A stretch of DNA of 64,000 bases from Prostheceraeus crozeri (Eukaryota; Platyhelminthes; Polycladida; Euryleptidae), in assembly GCA_907163375.1 (NCBI GenBank), contig CAJQUW010005701.1, forward strand, positions 248,001 through 312,000, in the 5' to 3' direction. The translations under genes and the position numbers were made by a program. A model generated the notes under the pieces. The model saw only the letters and a program-made list of their open reading frames with translations, had not been told where the DNA came from and ran no database searches. Below, piece by piece: positions 46,021 through 59,198 of the stretch. The stretch's first letter is position 1; every line of letters starts with the position of its first letter.

Positions 46021-48352
46021 GTGACAGTGCTTGATCCAGGTGTGTTGGTGTCTTCTTCTTTTACGATCTTAAGTCGTTTCAGATCAAATCGTCCCAAAAC
46101 GGAAGGACCTCCATTGTTGACGAGAAAACGAATGGCAGCAGCCACACCGTTACTGGATCGTACTGGAACCTGGGATTCTCCTTCGGTAACCATGTGTGAT
46201 CCGGTCACACCCTGGATCGAGTCAGAAGTGCGTTGAATCATGGAAGAGGTAGAAAGGCGCTTGAATTCGTCTCGTGACATAAATGAGACTGGACTTCCTG
46301 TGTCGATAACGAAATCTGCTCGCTTCCCGGTGAGGGTGAAGGTTAAACAATGATAGAGATGATATTCTTGTAGAGAGGGTTTCACAGCGAGTGCTTGAAG
46401 TTTGGCAGAGGGCGAGTGGATTGAAATGGAGTCTGATGAATCGCCGTTGGCTTGGACTATAAGCGAGGAAAAATTTATACCTTCGTCAAAGTCATTTGTT
46501 GAATCTTCTAGTGTAGAATTCTCGGTGTGCACGATGTTGGATTGGTGATGGTGTGAGCGTGAACTGCGGAAAACCTTCGTAAGATGTCCCGTTCGCTGAC
46601 ACTTATAGCAGACTGCATTAAGAAATCGGCAGTTGCGGCGTCTGTGTGGTCCACCACAAGAGTCACAAGGGCTGATAGCTGGAGTCGTAGGGACAGGCGT
46701 AGAGTTGGACGCTCGCTTTGAGTGAGGTCTGGCCTGTGACAATGACTGCTGATGACTTGTGGCTCGGTGCTGTCCCGCGTGGCGAGTGGGATCTCCGTAG
46801 GCAGGGCGTGATGACTGTCTCGGCTTGTAAGACTTTCGATGACGCGATGCAGAATGAGTTAGGCTTTGCGAAGTGTACTTGTGCGACCTGTCCAACAAGA
46901 GTGTTATTAACATCATCCCAATCTTCCTGGATGCTCTTCGCCTTGGTGTAAGTCAAAGACGGTTTTCGAAGCAGTCGCTTCTGAATCTCGCGGTCGTTCA
47001 CGCCAGCGACTATCCTATCTCGCAGTTGAGTGTAAAGTTCCGTGCCGAAGTTACACTTGGCTGCTTGACGCTGTAGACGTAGTAAGAACTGTCGTAGTGG
47101 CTCATCAGGACGTTTGGTAAGGTTATGAAAGCAGGCTCTCTCGGTCGCTTCGAAATGTACTGGCTTCAAGAACGTTTGACGCAAAGTCTGCAGTTGTCCT
47201 ACCGTTTGCGAGCCAAGATCATCCGGCTGGGCAAGGTCAGTCAAAAGATCGTATGTGTCTTTTCCGATCATGATAAGGTAGAACGCAGTCTCGTTCTTAT
47301 CCGTGATCCTGTCGTTGGTGACGACGTAGAAGCGGACGCGCTTGTGCCAGGTCTCTACAACAGCTGGGTCGAAAATGTCCATCTTCTCTAGACATTGCTC
47401 GATCGTAGTTGTCTAACCCGTACTGCTTCACAGTACAGGAACCTAAATATGAGATGAGCATTCAACCGTTAGTTTCCGTTTGAGCACATTATTTGAGCAC
47501 AGCTGAACTGAGACTTCATAGTTGCCTGCAACAGGTTGACTGGCTTCAATGCATGGATTGCAAGCGATGGGAGCACAAAGATATTGGCAAATGTACTGTT
47601 GGAATTTTTTTCTGTCCATTTTGCGCTAAAATGTGATGGAAATGTCTCCTCGTTGAAATTTGAGTAATTCACGTGATGAGTTTATGCATTTATAATTGCA
47701 TGCTGAGGAGTATAGATCTAGGCCATTCTGCGTTTAGAGTTGATTGACATTCATGAAAGTGTGTACAGCCTAGATGCACGTATTTTATACGGTTTATATG
47801 ATTTATATTTGTAAACATATATTTGTGTTTGATATAAATGTAAGAGTGTTTTTTATGAAATATAAACATGTTCAAATCAAAATCTTGCTTTGAAATTTAC
47901 GGATCAGGAGTGTCATTAGTTACATGCAGGCATATGCTTACTATATAATCTACATGAAGTGATGCATAAAGGCTACATAATTCAGTCTCACGGTTCTAAT
48001 CTGCATGTACTACTATATATGATTCTAGTTTTTAACTCAAAAATTATTTTCTGATGAGTTCAGTGTAAAAAATCATCAAATTGCAGAACCTGTTTGCTGA
48101 AACATTCTAGTCGTAATATTCATTATAGGGAAAATTATTCTTAAGTTTTAAGAAAATTAGGTCAAAATTTTGCTGCCCAAATTATCCAAGGAGCATTCTA
48201 TAATGTATTAAATAGTAGCTAGTATCAGATGTCCAGATTAGCCGAGTACGTATCCAAACTAGACTGATGTGGTGTTCAAGTTAGACGAGTAGCATTGTAT
48301 GTATTAGATTGGTGTTTGTAAAAATTGTCCAAATTAGCCGAGTTTACCTTTA

Positions 48353-50985
48353 TGTTGTTATTTTGCAAATCATCGAAATTGGAGAATTCAGTTCACCATG
48401 TCATATTGACGTTCATAAACAATACTGTTGATGGAATGATTAACAAACCTTGATTCAGAGCGAGGTCACATTATCATTAATATCACAAATCGATTAAATG
48501 GTTATGATACATATGCCACGTCTGTCTAGACAACACAACCTGCGATCAACAAGAAATGTTTCTGGAAGTCGGCCCAGACAGAGCTGTGGCAAACAGTAGT
48601 TTTCCTTAAGTATGAGATGGCTTCACAAATTACATATGTCCTCAAATTTACGTTTAAATTATTGCAAGGAAAAAAATTTGCAACAATCCCTTTAGAATTA
48701 TTTGCGCATTACCCGCGTTGCATTTTGTAAAGTTAATGTCTGATTGTCTGACGCATCTATTGATTGCATTTCATGCGCCATAAAATTCGTTGAACGAATG
48801 AAAAGATTTGGAAAAATTCTTGAGTTTTACACACATAAATTTTATCTTTCATCATTTGTGTAATAATTGAATATCTCATCATAGAAGTTACCATGGAAAA
48901 ATCAGTAAAAATCAGTTAACAGTAAGAAATATAATATATACAAACAAATGCAAAAATTGCTCAACTTTCAGATGTGAGTTCTTGTTTGAAATGTGAGGAA
49001 ATGTCTGACCCCACGACTCAAAACTCTTTATTTTGCATTAATTTTAATCATGCAAAATTCCACAGATATTTCCAGTCTGGTAAACGTATGAACTTAATAG
49101 ACCGGACTAAAGGTGTAGTCATACTCCATGGCCATACTCCATACTACTAACCATGTTAGCAGATAATAATGATGTGAGTATAGGCGAAGCAGACCAGAAG
49201 CATTGCTACCAGGAGCCGTGCACGCTTGGCGACCGCACGACAGCCTGCCAACGCGGCGAATGTATGTATTATGTATATGTCATTGATAGAATGCATCATA
49301 GACATCGAACATTAATCATTAAGTTCTAGACTGGACAGCTGGTTGTTGTTCTATGTCTATGGTATGCATATATTTGTGTATTTGGCACTATTATATATAA
49401 TATAGCAGAACAACCAGAAGATATTTAGTGCATGGAAGGGCCCAATAGATAAAGAAGCATTAAATATCTTTGAGACAATCTGATTTCTAGGAAAAGAACA
49501 AGTAATATCTTTCAGGATTGTTTCTAAGGTTTGTTTAACTGCTTCAATTTCAACATCTATAAGTTTCTATGAGGAATTAGCGTCGCAAATACTACCGATT
49601 CAAATGTACTGCATGCATTTCATCCCTATCATATCAGATTCATCGTGTTAAAAGGATTCATCATTTACTTGAGAAACATTTTTATTGAAATATTTTTCAT
49701 AAATCCACCAGTTTTCTCTGTGAACGTTCGACGTGCGGACTTGTCTCTAGGATAATATTTTTCAGCTAGTGAACATAGCGTGCCAACTATTCCGACTAAC
49801 CCTCGTGTGGATGTAGCCGGCTATTCATGTAAAGAGCAATCATGAAAATCGCTGTAGAATAATTAAGTGCCATTAACTGATGGTCAAGACGTTCTGGGAA
49901 AGTAAGTAAAACAGCGTTATCGTTCTCGTTCATCGTACACGAGTGCGGCCAGCTGGAAATAAGAAAAACATGGACATCAAAGATGTCGGAGATTCCATTG
50001 GATGCCCTGAGACCATGTTCAGATTAGGAATCTCAAAAGTTGATAGTAATCATGGAAAACAGTAACGAAGCTATCAATGGAAATGCTAAATCTAGGTAGG
50101 AGTGAATTGGGTGATGGCAGTTGGGTGACATAGCACTGAACCTCTATCATAGAATCTGTCAACTAGAAAGAAAATCTGAAATATACGAAATGCAGCTTTG
50201 TGTTCAGCAGTGAACGACAAACTTTTTCAATTTCATAATTATTCTGAATTTTTTAAAATTATTGCATTTTTCTTAGCCTGTCATCAATATGAATGAATGC
50301 AACACATTTGCAGGCAGATAGCTGAATGATTTAATAGATTATGTGGATTTTTGCCTATTTGTTGATGTCAATTATCATAACCTTGAGATGATAGCTAATT
50401 TGCTTCAAAAAATCTAATGTGGTGACATGGCAGCTTTTCTATTTTTGCGATTCAACGATTCCTGGTCAATGATGAAAATAACTAAATCCATGACGGTCAT
50501 TCAGCAAGAATTCGGATCCATTAAAATCATGTTGACTATTACTTTTAGATAGGCGAGCCATTGCAATAGATGAGGCATAAATTTCTCATTCATAACTATT
50601 AGGGAATGTGCCTCAGTCACGTCGCCTGAACATTTCTCGGGCTGGGTGGGGGAGGGTTCAAGCCTTCTCGGGGGTTGCTGCTAAATTTCACTTTAAAATG
50701 CAGAAATGTAACAAAATTTTCAAAAAAATTTCACGAAATTTGAAGATTTTCTTATTCTCGGGGTGGTGAGTACGGTAACCAACTCCCTAAAGACGCTAAT
50801 GATGTGCATTGATTTCATATCAGTTAGTTCTTAACAGTAGATTTATATCTTGAGAAAACGCGCAAGCTCTGATCGCTTCCTTTATTCGTTTGTTTGCATT
50901 GCTCTATACTGAATGACATCTTTGACATTTTGTTTTAAAATATATTTTATCTGGCTTCAAATCTTAGGAAACTAGAAAATTACAT
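48353..50985. other. Intergenic; one exon candidate, otherwise no gene
   Basis: AT-rich sequence without recognised elements, apart from the Cys-rich exon candidate at 49184-49261. The patch near 50625-50690 (GGGTGGGGGAGGG) is a simple G-rich run. Confidence 0.4.
49184..49261 (+). CDS. Candidate short Cys-rich exon
   Basis: A 78 bp GC-rich island in AT-rich DNA, framed by TATAG on the left and GTATGT on the right. In the one open frame it encodes EADQKHCYQEPCTLGD, then RTTACQRGE(C), with Cys spacing like a small extracellular disulphide module. No neighbouring exon was found, the upstream tract has little polypyrimidine, and I do not recognise the family. It could equally be a chance open stretch. 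Confidence 0.3.
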
Positions 50986-50989
50986 ATGT

Positions 50990-52755
50990 AGTACGGGTTT
51001 TCCCGCATCAGCTAGGGGTTGATTCCTCAGAAGGCGCTGAAGCAATAGTACATAGCGTTCGTAATTTCTTGCAAATGAAGATGCTATCTTCGAACTCTAA
51101 TGAACCGCTTGTGATGGTAAAGATTGATTTTATAATGCCTTCAACACCGTGAGAAAGGATGTGGTTCTTCGAGAAATAAGGACCTCATCTAGTGACCTCT
51201 TCCTCCTTACATGGCAACTTTATAGTCGACCGACCAATATGTTTTACAATAACCATATTATTCCATTCGCAGAGGGAATGCAGCAAGGGGATCCGTTAGG
51301 ACCGTTTGGATTTACTATGGCTCTGCAGTTGTTAATAAATAGGCTTCTGTGCGAGATCAATTGTTGTTATTTGGATGTCGGCTGCATTATTGGATCTCCG
51401 CATCAAGTACATATTAAAAAAACATACATGTTTTGACATATCTTTAAATATCAAAATGACCTTGGCCTACAGGTCAATCTGGAAAAAATGTGATCTTTTT
51501 GACCCAATGTCAGTAGTCCAAGTGAAAGATGCTCCATTCAAATATACATTTCCACAATGCTACTCTTCTAGGTTCACCTCTCTTTATGCCCACTGCGGAA
51601 GAAATTCTCACCAAGAAACTGGATAAATTGTCTACTCTTGTCGAAAGACTTAAATCGCTCGATGCGCATTATTTGTTCTACCTTTTGCGGAATTGTTTTC
51701 TGATACCCAAGTTGTTATATTTGCTGAGAACATTCGCATTCCTCATGTTCTCCTCAAGTTTGATGATATTCAAAGAGAAGCTTTGCAGGAAACTTTGAAC
51801 TGTAGATTGACGCTCCATTCCTGTATACAGGCATTTCTTGCAATATTCCTCGGTGCCCCTGGGCTGAGACGCGCGCATGATTTGTCTTTGTCGGCTTTCC
51901 TGGCGTCCTGTAACGGCGTTTCAGAGACAGTTGGCTATTCTCACTGATTCACTGTCCAACTCTGATTTGGAAGAGGCTGCTGCTGCTTGGGAAGCAAAAA
52001 TGTCCAGATAATATTTTAAACAGATCAACAGAGATCCTTGCAAAAGTATTGGGATAAGCCATTACAGGAGATTCAGTACTCAGATCTACTGACCAATGCA
52101 TCCGATGAAAGATCAAAAGGCCGTATCCTTGGAGTTTCATCCAAGGCAGCAGGAGCTTGGCTTTCGGCGATCCCTCATTTCGACGTTTCTTTCACTTGGT
52201 TTGAAGCTGTCAAATGATCAGCTGCGTATCGTCATTATCCTACGACTAGAGGCAACAATATGCGCACCTTATAAATGCAAATGTGGATCCGAAGTAGATA
52301 GTCACGGAAAACATGGATTAGGCTGTCGATTTAATGCAGGAAGACTGGCTCGCCATAGTGAAGCCAATGAGATAATAAGACGTGCACTTGTCTCTGCTGG
52401 TTTCCCATCAATTCTAGAACCCTATGGATTGAGCCGAAATGACGGTAAAGGACCAGATGGGGCGACGCTTATTCCTTGGGCTAGAGGACGTTTCCTTCAA
52501 TGAGATTTTATATGCGTCGACACTGGCGACGAACAATCTTCCGCTATCCCACCAGGAACACGGAATCATCGCATCGAAGGCGGAGGACAAAAAGCGTAAG
52601 AAGTACGAAGAGCTTGCGATTGATTATCACTTTTGCCCAATGGCCGCAGTTTGAAGAAGAGGTTTGAAAAGTTTTTAGCTGTAGTTTGAAAAAGAGGTAA
52701 GGAGTTATGTTATTATATGTACGGATGTGTGTTGTGCAATAAACCGTTTCACAAT
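50990..52755 (+). pseudogene. LINE fragment with R2-like C-terminal endonuclease
   Basis: Plus-strand remnant of a non-LTR retrotransposon. The reverse transcriptase part reads GVDSSEGAEAIVHSVRNFL, KIDF.NAFNTVRKDVV, then EGMQQGDPLGPFGF and NCCYLD (51000-51380). The C-terminus (52230-52650) has a zinc knuckle CKCGSEVDSHGKHGLGC, ARHSEANEIIRRAL, EPYGLSRNDGKGPDGATL and W-D, the arrangement of the restriction-like endonuclease of R2/NeSL/HERO-type LINEs. The frame changes several times (about five) and the 5' half is absent. A polyadenylation-like CAATAAA occurs at 52738. The clade is inferred from the knuckle-plus-PDG arrangement only. Confidence 0.75.
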
Positions 52756-53043
52756 GAACCTATTTGTATGTTGGCCCCTATGTCTGTTGTCCAAATCGAC
52801 TCGCACTAGACACATCTACCTCCGTTGTCCACGTGGATTATAGGTTCTAATGCACAGATATTTTGCAGGGTTTGGGCATTTTCAGCTTGATGCCAACATA
52901 CGCAATGTGCACATCACTGTACTAGCAAATATACTTACACTTGCTCCTCATGAAAACGATTCGAAAATCAATCAACAAATCTATTGAGTTGGTAGAATTC
53001 AGTTGAATAACTTAAACCAATATTTCCAGCAATACCACAGCTG

Positions 53044-53115
53044 AACTAGTTGTCAGTTGGTTAGCGTCATTGCCCTGATTACAACAAAAATCCGGGTTAC
53101 GTTTCATTCTCCCAG
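53044..53115 (+). repeat. tRNA-like sequence, probable SINE head
   Basis: GTCAGTTGGTTAGCGTCATT resembles a tRNA D-arm with A box, and CCGGGTTACGTTTCATTCTC about 40 bp later resembles a B box/T-arm with an insertion. No acceptor stem pairs. Likely a decayed tRNA-derived SINE. Confidence 0.4.
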
Positions 53116-54460
53116 GTATCCCGAAGGTCTCCTTGTCGGCTTTATATTATAAACATGATTTTCATATTGTCATTTGGTAAATTAAAGATGATCGTTGAGA
53201 TAAGATGAACATTTAGCCTTGGTGCATATTTCGACATCATACTTTTCAACATTTCTGTCATACTTTATTCTCTTTTTTCTCGATGACCACTGCGAGGTCT
53301 GATTTTGCAAAGCAAGAATGCTGGATCAAAATACAATGGGCCCGCTGGGATACATTATCAAAGCAGTCATTTCAGTAAATGGCCCTGAAGCTCGTCTTTG
53401 ACGAAGCGGTCCAAGGAAAGCCTCGAAATGAAATTTAAATGACAGGAACATCTATGGCATCCTGTAGTAACATTTTAGCCGGAAAACCAAGCCCTTCACC
53501 GCCCTTGGAGGCTCTTGGAGAGAAAATGTTTCTGCCCAAAAAATCAAAACAACAATTTGGCACTAGCGCTTTCAATATATCATCTTTAGGCGCGTAAGTA
53601 ACAAGTCACGCATCGCACAAGTAAACGGGCATACATTCCAATTTATTGGAAAGAAATATCAGTGCCATCCTGCAGTAGAATAAAGTATGAGGAATTCAGA
53701 AGTAGACATCGTTGAAGTGTTTTTCTTAAACCTTGCGCTCAATATCATTGTCCGAATGTATCTTATAGAAAGAAAAGATATCTATAATAACTCATTTTAA
53801 GTTGACGATATTCTTGAGTGCCAACGGCGGTGGAACAATTTTAATCGTGGTCGGCCACTCAATTTTCTGAATTCTAAGAATAGGCTACTTTCAAAATTCG
53901 GTAGTTTTGGCTTTTTAGATAACTAATTCTGTCTGTATCAAGCTTTACTCTCTTCCTTTGAGAGACACACACAAATTCACGTATGAGTGAAAAACATATG
54001 GACAGGACCGACCATATATCTGAAACACCATACATGCAATAATGCGATTGAATGTAGTCAATCTATCTACCTATCTACAGAAGTCACTTAAGCCTCTATT
54101 TTTTCTAAGAAGCATTTCTTCCCAAATCAGTTCAGATACTGTTGGTGTAACTATAAATTTAAAGACTACTCGTTTATGAATTGATATATATCCACGTCCC
54201 AAATGCACTGCACATTTCCAAAGAAACATCTTCTACAGTCATTTTTCTCCACAAATTCTTTAAGCACTGATGTGGTCGATACGCGTTCAGTCAAAGATTT
54301 GTGTATATTCACACAAGTCAGTTGATTTAATCTTGATTGACTCATACGTAGATAATTTTTTATTCGTCACAGGCAAGAAAACCTCCTCTCCGCAGTCGCA
54401 TTAGATATACATGTAGGTACGGGGTAATATAGGCGCAGTAGTAAATCAATTTGCGAAAAC
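53116..54460. other. No gene recognised
   Basis: AT-rich spacer without coding frames or repeats that I can support. Confidence 0.4.
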
Positions 54461-54463
54461 AGT

Positions 54464-55760
54464 TCATTCATATTCGCCGATGTTGTGAAAATCGAAGTCA
54501 AGTTCTTGACGGATTTCACATGAACACTGTTTTTGAGTGGGATTGTACGTATTTATCAATTCCGGTAGCATTCTCAACTGGATAACCAATCGTTCCAAGT
54601 CGATTTTATTTGCATATAATTTGAACTTCTCGTACACAGCAAGATTTTCAACAACTCCATCAGCTGTATTTATCAAAGTAATCTCAATCGAACGTAGAGT
54701 TCCAATGTTGCTTGATCAAATTTTCTCCGATTATTCATCAATAACATACAAAAGATTTCGAAATACGTTGCGTGAAAATGTGATTTCGTGTCTTCCCAGT
54801 TATGCATCGCAGATCCATCATCATATCTTCGGGGTAACTTTCGTTTTCGGGGCAATTCAGGTTCATGAATATCCAATGAACTTGCTTTCTGTAGTGCGTC
54901 ATTAAATAACTCCCGAAAAGCATTATCATTTCGTATTCTTATAAAATTAGATTCAAGGATTGCAATGCTGCTCTTGACTTCTTCGGCAGTCACATTAGGT
55001 TTCTGGAAGCATTTTGCAATCTCTTCGCTTCGTTAAAAAAATGACAGTGCTATGCGCAGTCCTGAGAATGTTTCAAATTGCTTCTTCAACGCCAGAATTC
55101 CTGGTGCTTTTAAAGCCGCTTCGGTGTTTTCATCAGCGTCCATTATTCTTTCCAGTGTCTTCATCACGACTAAATAGTTTTGAAGTAAACTTCGCATTCC
55201 ACCGGTTCCAATAGTCCACCTAGTCGGACAAATGGGTTTCAAGGTAGTCAACTGATCTCTTTCACAAAATTGGCTTTGGATTTCTGTGAATAAATTGAGT
55301 TGCTTCGGAGAGTTTTTTTATTGCATCATAAATTTGCTTTCACGAACAACGTGCATTGTTCAGAGATGACCTCTAGTCATATTAAGTTCAAAGCATGATT
55401 CACTGTAAAACGCGAAGATAAGTATTCTCAAATACTCTATTAGTGCGTCAGCATATAGTTGATACTTCTCAAAGTTTGAATTTGTATTTAACATCAATCT
55501 TGGTAACACTCATTCAAAGCACGCTGAACATTACCTCATAGCTTTATGCTATGAAGTAGGGCAGTTAGATATCAGGGGTTTGACATAGACCGTTACATCA
55601 CACAGTGAATTGACAGGGCTCTTGGATTAATAGCCTTGATCCTGGTAGCGACACCTTTGTGTACACCTTGATGCACGGAAGCACCGTCGTACGTTTGTCC
55701 TCGAATTTTCATTATGTCAAGGAAGTATCTCACAAAAATGTCCTCAATCATAATCTAGAA
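54464..55760 (-). pseudogene. hAT transposase relic (ZMYM1/DUF4371 type)
   Basis: Minus strand. Near 55740-55600 the frame reads GQTYDGASVHQGVHKGVATR, like the conserved GQ.YDGA block; near 55250-55033 it reads LKPICPTRWTIGTGGMRSLL, then LERIMDADENTEAA; 54993-54673 and 54676-54464 hold the following region (LPRRYDDGSAMHNWEDTKSH, VEKFKLYANKIDL-like). Many stops separate these blocks. It is a different, older family member from the hAT at 13.9-20.6 kb. The dimerisation end and inverted repeats were not found. Confidence 0.7.
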
Positions 55761-57136
55761 TAAATACATGTATACTCGTATATAGGTATTGTAAAAATTA
55801 TTTCTTATGTGTTCATATATAATTCCATGATTAACTGATTGGCCTTTATATTCAAACTATTCATTTGGATCGAATAAGAACTAGTTATGATGTTTATATT
55901 TTAAACCAAGTTCCCCAAACAGTATTATCAGGGAATCCGTAAAACCGATCTTCGTTTTCTGCACTATATTTGTGAGATCTTTCGACCACTGCACGCGGCC
56001 ATCGTCAGACAACTGAATGAGATACAGCTTATTGAAAACAGTTAACACAAATAAACATCACTTCAAAGATCAATCCAACAGAATGACAAAGATGAGAAAT
56101 TATAAAAGAATGGCTGAAAAATACTACTAACAAAGGACACAAGTAAGCATAAGATAAGGCACAAAAATCCAAAAAGAAAGGAAAAACTATCAGTCAGAGT
56201 TAAAACTTCCAGACATCACTTAAAACGTGCTTTGTCCTGTTATCAGAGGAAAAGCGATGGGACAAAAACGCCTCCTTCACAATTCTTCTCTTCCAGCTAA
56301 CTTCTCTGTCGATGACTTCGATGTTCTTGGTGTCGATTGTATGTCCACACTCAACTGCGTGATGGGCAACCTCCGATCTCATCACGTCCATCTCGCGTAT
56401 CGCTCGTTCGTGCTCCTTTCTCCTCTCCTCAACAGGTCGCTGTGTTTCACCCACATAAGACCAATCACAATTGTCAACGCCACAGGGAATCTTGTAGACC
56501 GCGCCAAGAATCTTAGCTGGCTCCGGTCTCTTCCTGACCAACAAAGACCGAAGAGTGGAGACAGGCTTCATGCTCACGCTCACATCAACAACTCGAAGGA
56601 TTGATTGTAGTTTTTCCGATATCCCCTGAACGTAAGGCAGAGGATACTTTACCCTTGAAGATATCGCTTGATCGCGGACACTACTTTCTGGAGACGATGA
56701 GCCACAACGCCACCATCTCTCCGTCTCAGCTGCACCATAACCATTGCTGGTGAGAGCACTCACTACATGTCTCTTCTCCTCCTCCAGAGACTCCGGGGAA
56801 CAAACCAAATGCGCCCTGCTTGAAAGTGATCGAACTACACCTTTAAAGACGCTTCGCGGATGAGACGAATCCCGATGCAGGTACCGATCAGTATGGGTAG
56901 CCTTCCTGAACACAGAGAAGGCGAAACTTGCTTCGCCACGAGAGATATTAACATCCAAGAAGGACAGCTGATTGTCAGTCTCCACTTCCTTGGTAAAACG
57001 GATCGATGGACGAAAACAGTTAAGGAAGGACACCAAGGACTCCAAATCATCATCAGAATGAGGCCACAGTAGGATAATGTCATCCACATATCTCAACCAT
57101 AAAGCTGGCTTCGGGATTCCACGAGACAAAGCACAA

Positions 57137-59007
57137 CTGTTACTGTCTGGAAACACAACTGTTACATCTGTTACTGTCTCGAAAATACCTCATTCGGACT
57201 TTATAGCTTCCTTGGAGACAGCTATACATGGGTGTAGTGAAGAGGACAAGTCTTACGTTCGGAAGCGGGCATCCGCAGTTCTTCGAAACACACGGAATCC
57301 GAAGTCGAACTTGAGCATGGGTGAAAGGAATGCTCTCAAGCGACTGAGAAGAATGGATGACGTAATAATCTTGCCAGCGGACAAAGGTAATGCCACTGTG
57401 GTTTTGGACAAGGATGCATACATGGAAAAGCTAAGGGAGCTCGTTGATGATGGTCCCTATGAGAAGTGCTCAAGAGATCCCGGTCAGAGAATGAGAAAAG
57501 AACTGCACCGTTTCCTGAATGGCATCGTTAGAGACCAAAGGATGACCAGAGAAGAAATGCTACGTCTTTGTCCGACTTACTTTCAAATGTCACATTTATT
57601 TGGTTTGCCAAAAGTCCATAAGCAAGGGGTACCCTTGCGTCCAATAGTATCCATGAGTGGGAGTTTATGGTCATCTCTATCAAGGGTATTGGCGAACATC
57701 ATGAAGCCATATGTGATTGACACTGAATCCTTCGTTTTGAACTCGTACGATTTCATTGAGAAGATGAAGCGGCATCACCCGACGGATGGTTGTTTGGTAT
57801 CCCTCGACGTTGAGTCGCTTTTTACGAACGTCCCTTTGGAGGAGACAATTCGTGTGTTTGACACTCTTTTACGACGTGATGTTTCGTTGGTGGCAAGATC
57901 TCGTTGGACTGTGGAAGAAATTGTAGCTTTGTCTAGAATGGTCTTGACTTCCAGTTATTTCAAGTTTGATAGTGAGATTTATAGCCAGAAAGATGAAGTT
58001 GCCATGGGAAGCAGCTTAGGTCCAATTGCGGCCAATATTTTTATGTCTCATTTTGAGAGGTTGGCAATGGATTGTGCTTTGTCTCGTGGAATCCCGAAGC
58101 CAGCTTTATGGTTGAGATATGTGGATGACATTATCCTACTGTGGCCTCATTCTGATGATGATTTGGAGTCCTTGGTGTCCTTCCTTAACTGTTTTCGTCC
58201 ATCGATCCGTTTTACCAAGGAAGTGGAGACTGACAATCAGCTGTCCTTCTTGGATGTTAATATCTCTCGTGGCGAAGCAAGTTTCGCCTTCTCTGTGTTC
58301 AGGAAGGCTACCCATACTGATCGGTACCTGCATCGGGATTCGTCTCATCCGCGAAGCGTCTTTAAAGGTGTAGTTCGATCACTTTCAAGCAGGGCGCATT
58401 TGGTTTGTTCCCCGGAGTCTCTGGAGGAGGAGAAGAGACATGTAGTGAGTGCTCTCACCAGCAATGGTTATGGTGCAGCTGAGACGGAGAGATGGTGGCG
58501 TTGTGGCTCATCGTCTCCGGAAAGTAGTGTCCGCGATCAAGCGATATCTTCAAGGGTAAAGTATCCTCTGCCTTACGTTCAGGGATATCGGAAAAACTAC
58601 AATCAATCCTTCGAGTTGTTGATGTGAGCGTGAGCATGAAGCCTGTCTCCACTCTTCGGTCTTTGTTGGTCAGGAAGAGACCGGAGCCAGCTAAGATTCT
58701 TGGCGCGGTCTACAAGATTCCCTGTGGCGTTGACAATTGTGATTGGTCTTATGTGGGTGAAACACAGCGACCTGTTGAGGAGAGGAGAAAGGAGCACGAA
58801 CGAGCGATACGCGAGATGGACGTGATGAGATCGGAGGTTGCCCATCACGCAGTTGAGTGTGGACATACAATCGACACCAAGAACATCGAAGTCATCGACA
58901 GAGAAGTTAGCTGGAAGAGAAGAATTGTGAAGGAGGCGTTTTGGTCCCATCGCTTTTCCTCTGATAACAGGACAAAGCACGTTTTAAGTGATGTCTGGAA
59001 GTTTTAA
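57137..59007 (+). pseudogene. Penelope reverse transcriptase with GIY-YIG endonuclease
   Basis: Reverse transcriptase region from about 57180 to 58620: IILPADKGNATVVLDKDAY, FGLPKVHKQGVPLRPIVS, SLDVESLFTNVPLEETI, MGSSLGPIAANIFM, and the catalytic LRYVDDIILLW followed by SFLDVNISR. The C-terminal GIY-YIG nuclease is at about 58690-58900 (GAVYKIPCGVDNCDWSYVGE, EERRKEHERAI, VAHHAVECGHTID). This enzyme pair defines Penelope-like elements. The N-terminus is shorter than in complete family members. The minus-strand partial copy at 56200-57136 encodes the same region from the YVDD box to the end. Confidence 0.9.
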
Positions 59008-59198
59008 CTCTGACTGATAGTTTTTCCTTTCTTTTTGGATTTTTGTGCCTTATCTTATGCTTACTTGTGTCCTTTGTTAGTAGTATTTTTCAGCCATTCT
59101 TTTATAATTTCTCATCTTTGTCATTCTGTTGGATTGATCTTTGAAGTGATGTTTATTTGTGTTAACTGTTTTCAATAAGCTGTATCTCATTCAGTTGT

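Larger units (their letters stand above)
43546..47400 (-). mobile_element. Ty3/gypsy LTR-retrotransposon fossil
   Basis: Old, broken copy on the minus strand, nested in the pogo element. Parts recognised in order from the right: gag-like region (about 46663-47382), zinc knuckle (CYKCQRTGHL) and aspartic protease (DTGSPVSF) in about 46000-46916, reverse transcriptase pieces (about 44834-45300), RNase H (about 44230-44691; LGFAQYYSRF, LYVDASEDALGAVL) and a short integrase-related piece (about 43980-44140). No pair of LTRs was found. It has many breaks and an hAT-like MITE inside (45389-46020). It is younger than the pogo host and older than the MITE. Confidence 0.85.
39977..48350 (+). mobile_element. 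pogo/Tigger transposon, 8.4 kb with nested insertions
   Basis: Inverted ends GGTAAACTCGGC (39978-39989 and 48337-48348), continuing as TAATTTGGAC-like words, lie next to TA (39975-39976; 48351-48352). Subterminal copies of the end word (GGTAATTTGGACTCCACATC at about 40379 and its relatives at about 48225-48300 inverted) occur at both ends. The transposase is on the plus strand at 40937-43483. A hAT-like element sits inside the catalytic part (41990-42716), and a Ty3/gypsy fossil (about 43546-47400), itself carrying a MITE, lies after the stop codon. The 47.4-48.2 kb part is non-coding 3' sequence. Confidence 0.82.

Noticed and set aside
53044-53115. Functional tRNA gene
   Set aside because: No acceptor stem pairing and an enlarged T-arm region.
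57077-57136. First 20 codons of the long plus-strand Penelope frame (MSSTYLNHKAGFG...)
   Set aside because: This stretch is the antisense of the inverted left arm, so it is not original N-terminal coding sequence.
58136-58980. Minus-strand open frames inside the right Penelope arm
   Set aside because: Antisense to the conserved reverse transcriptase and GIY-YIG domains; they mirror the real frames because of the inverted arms.
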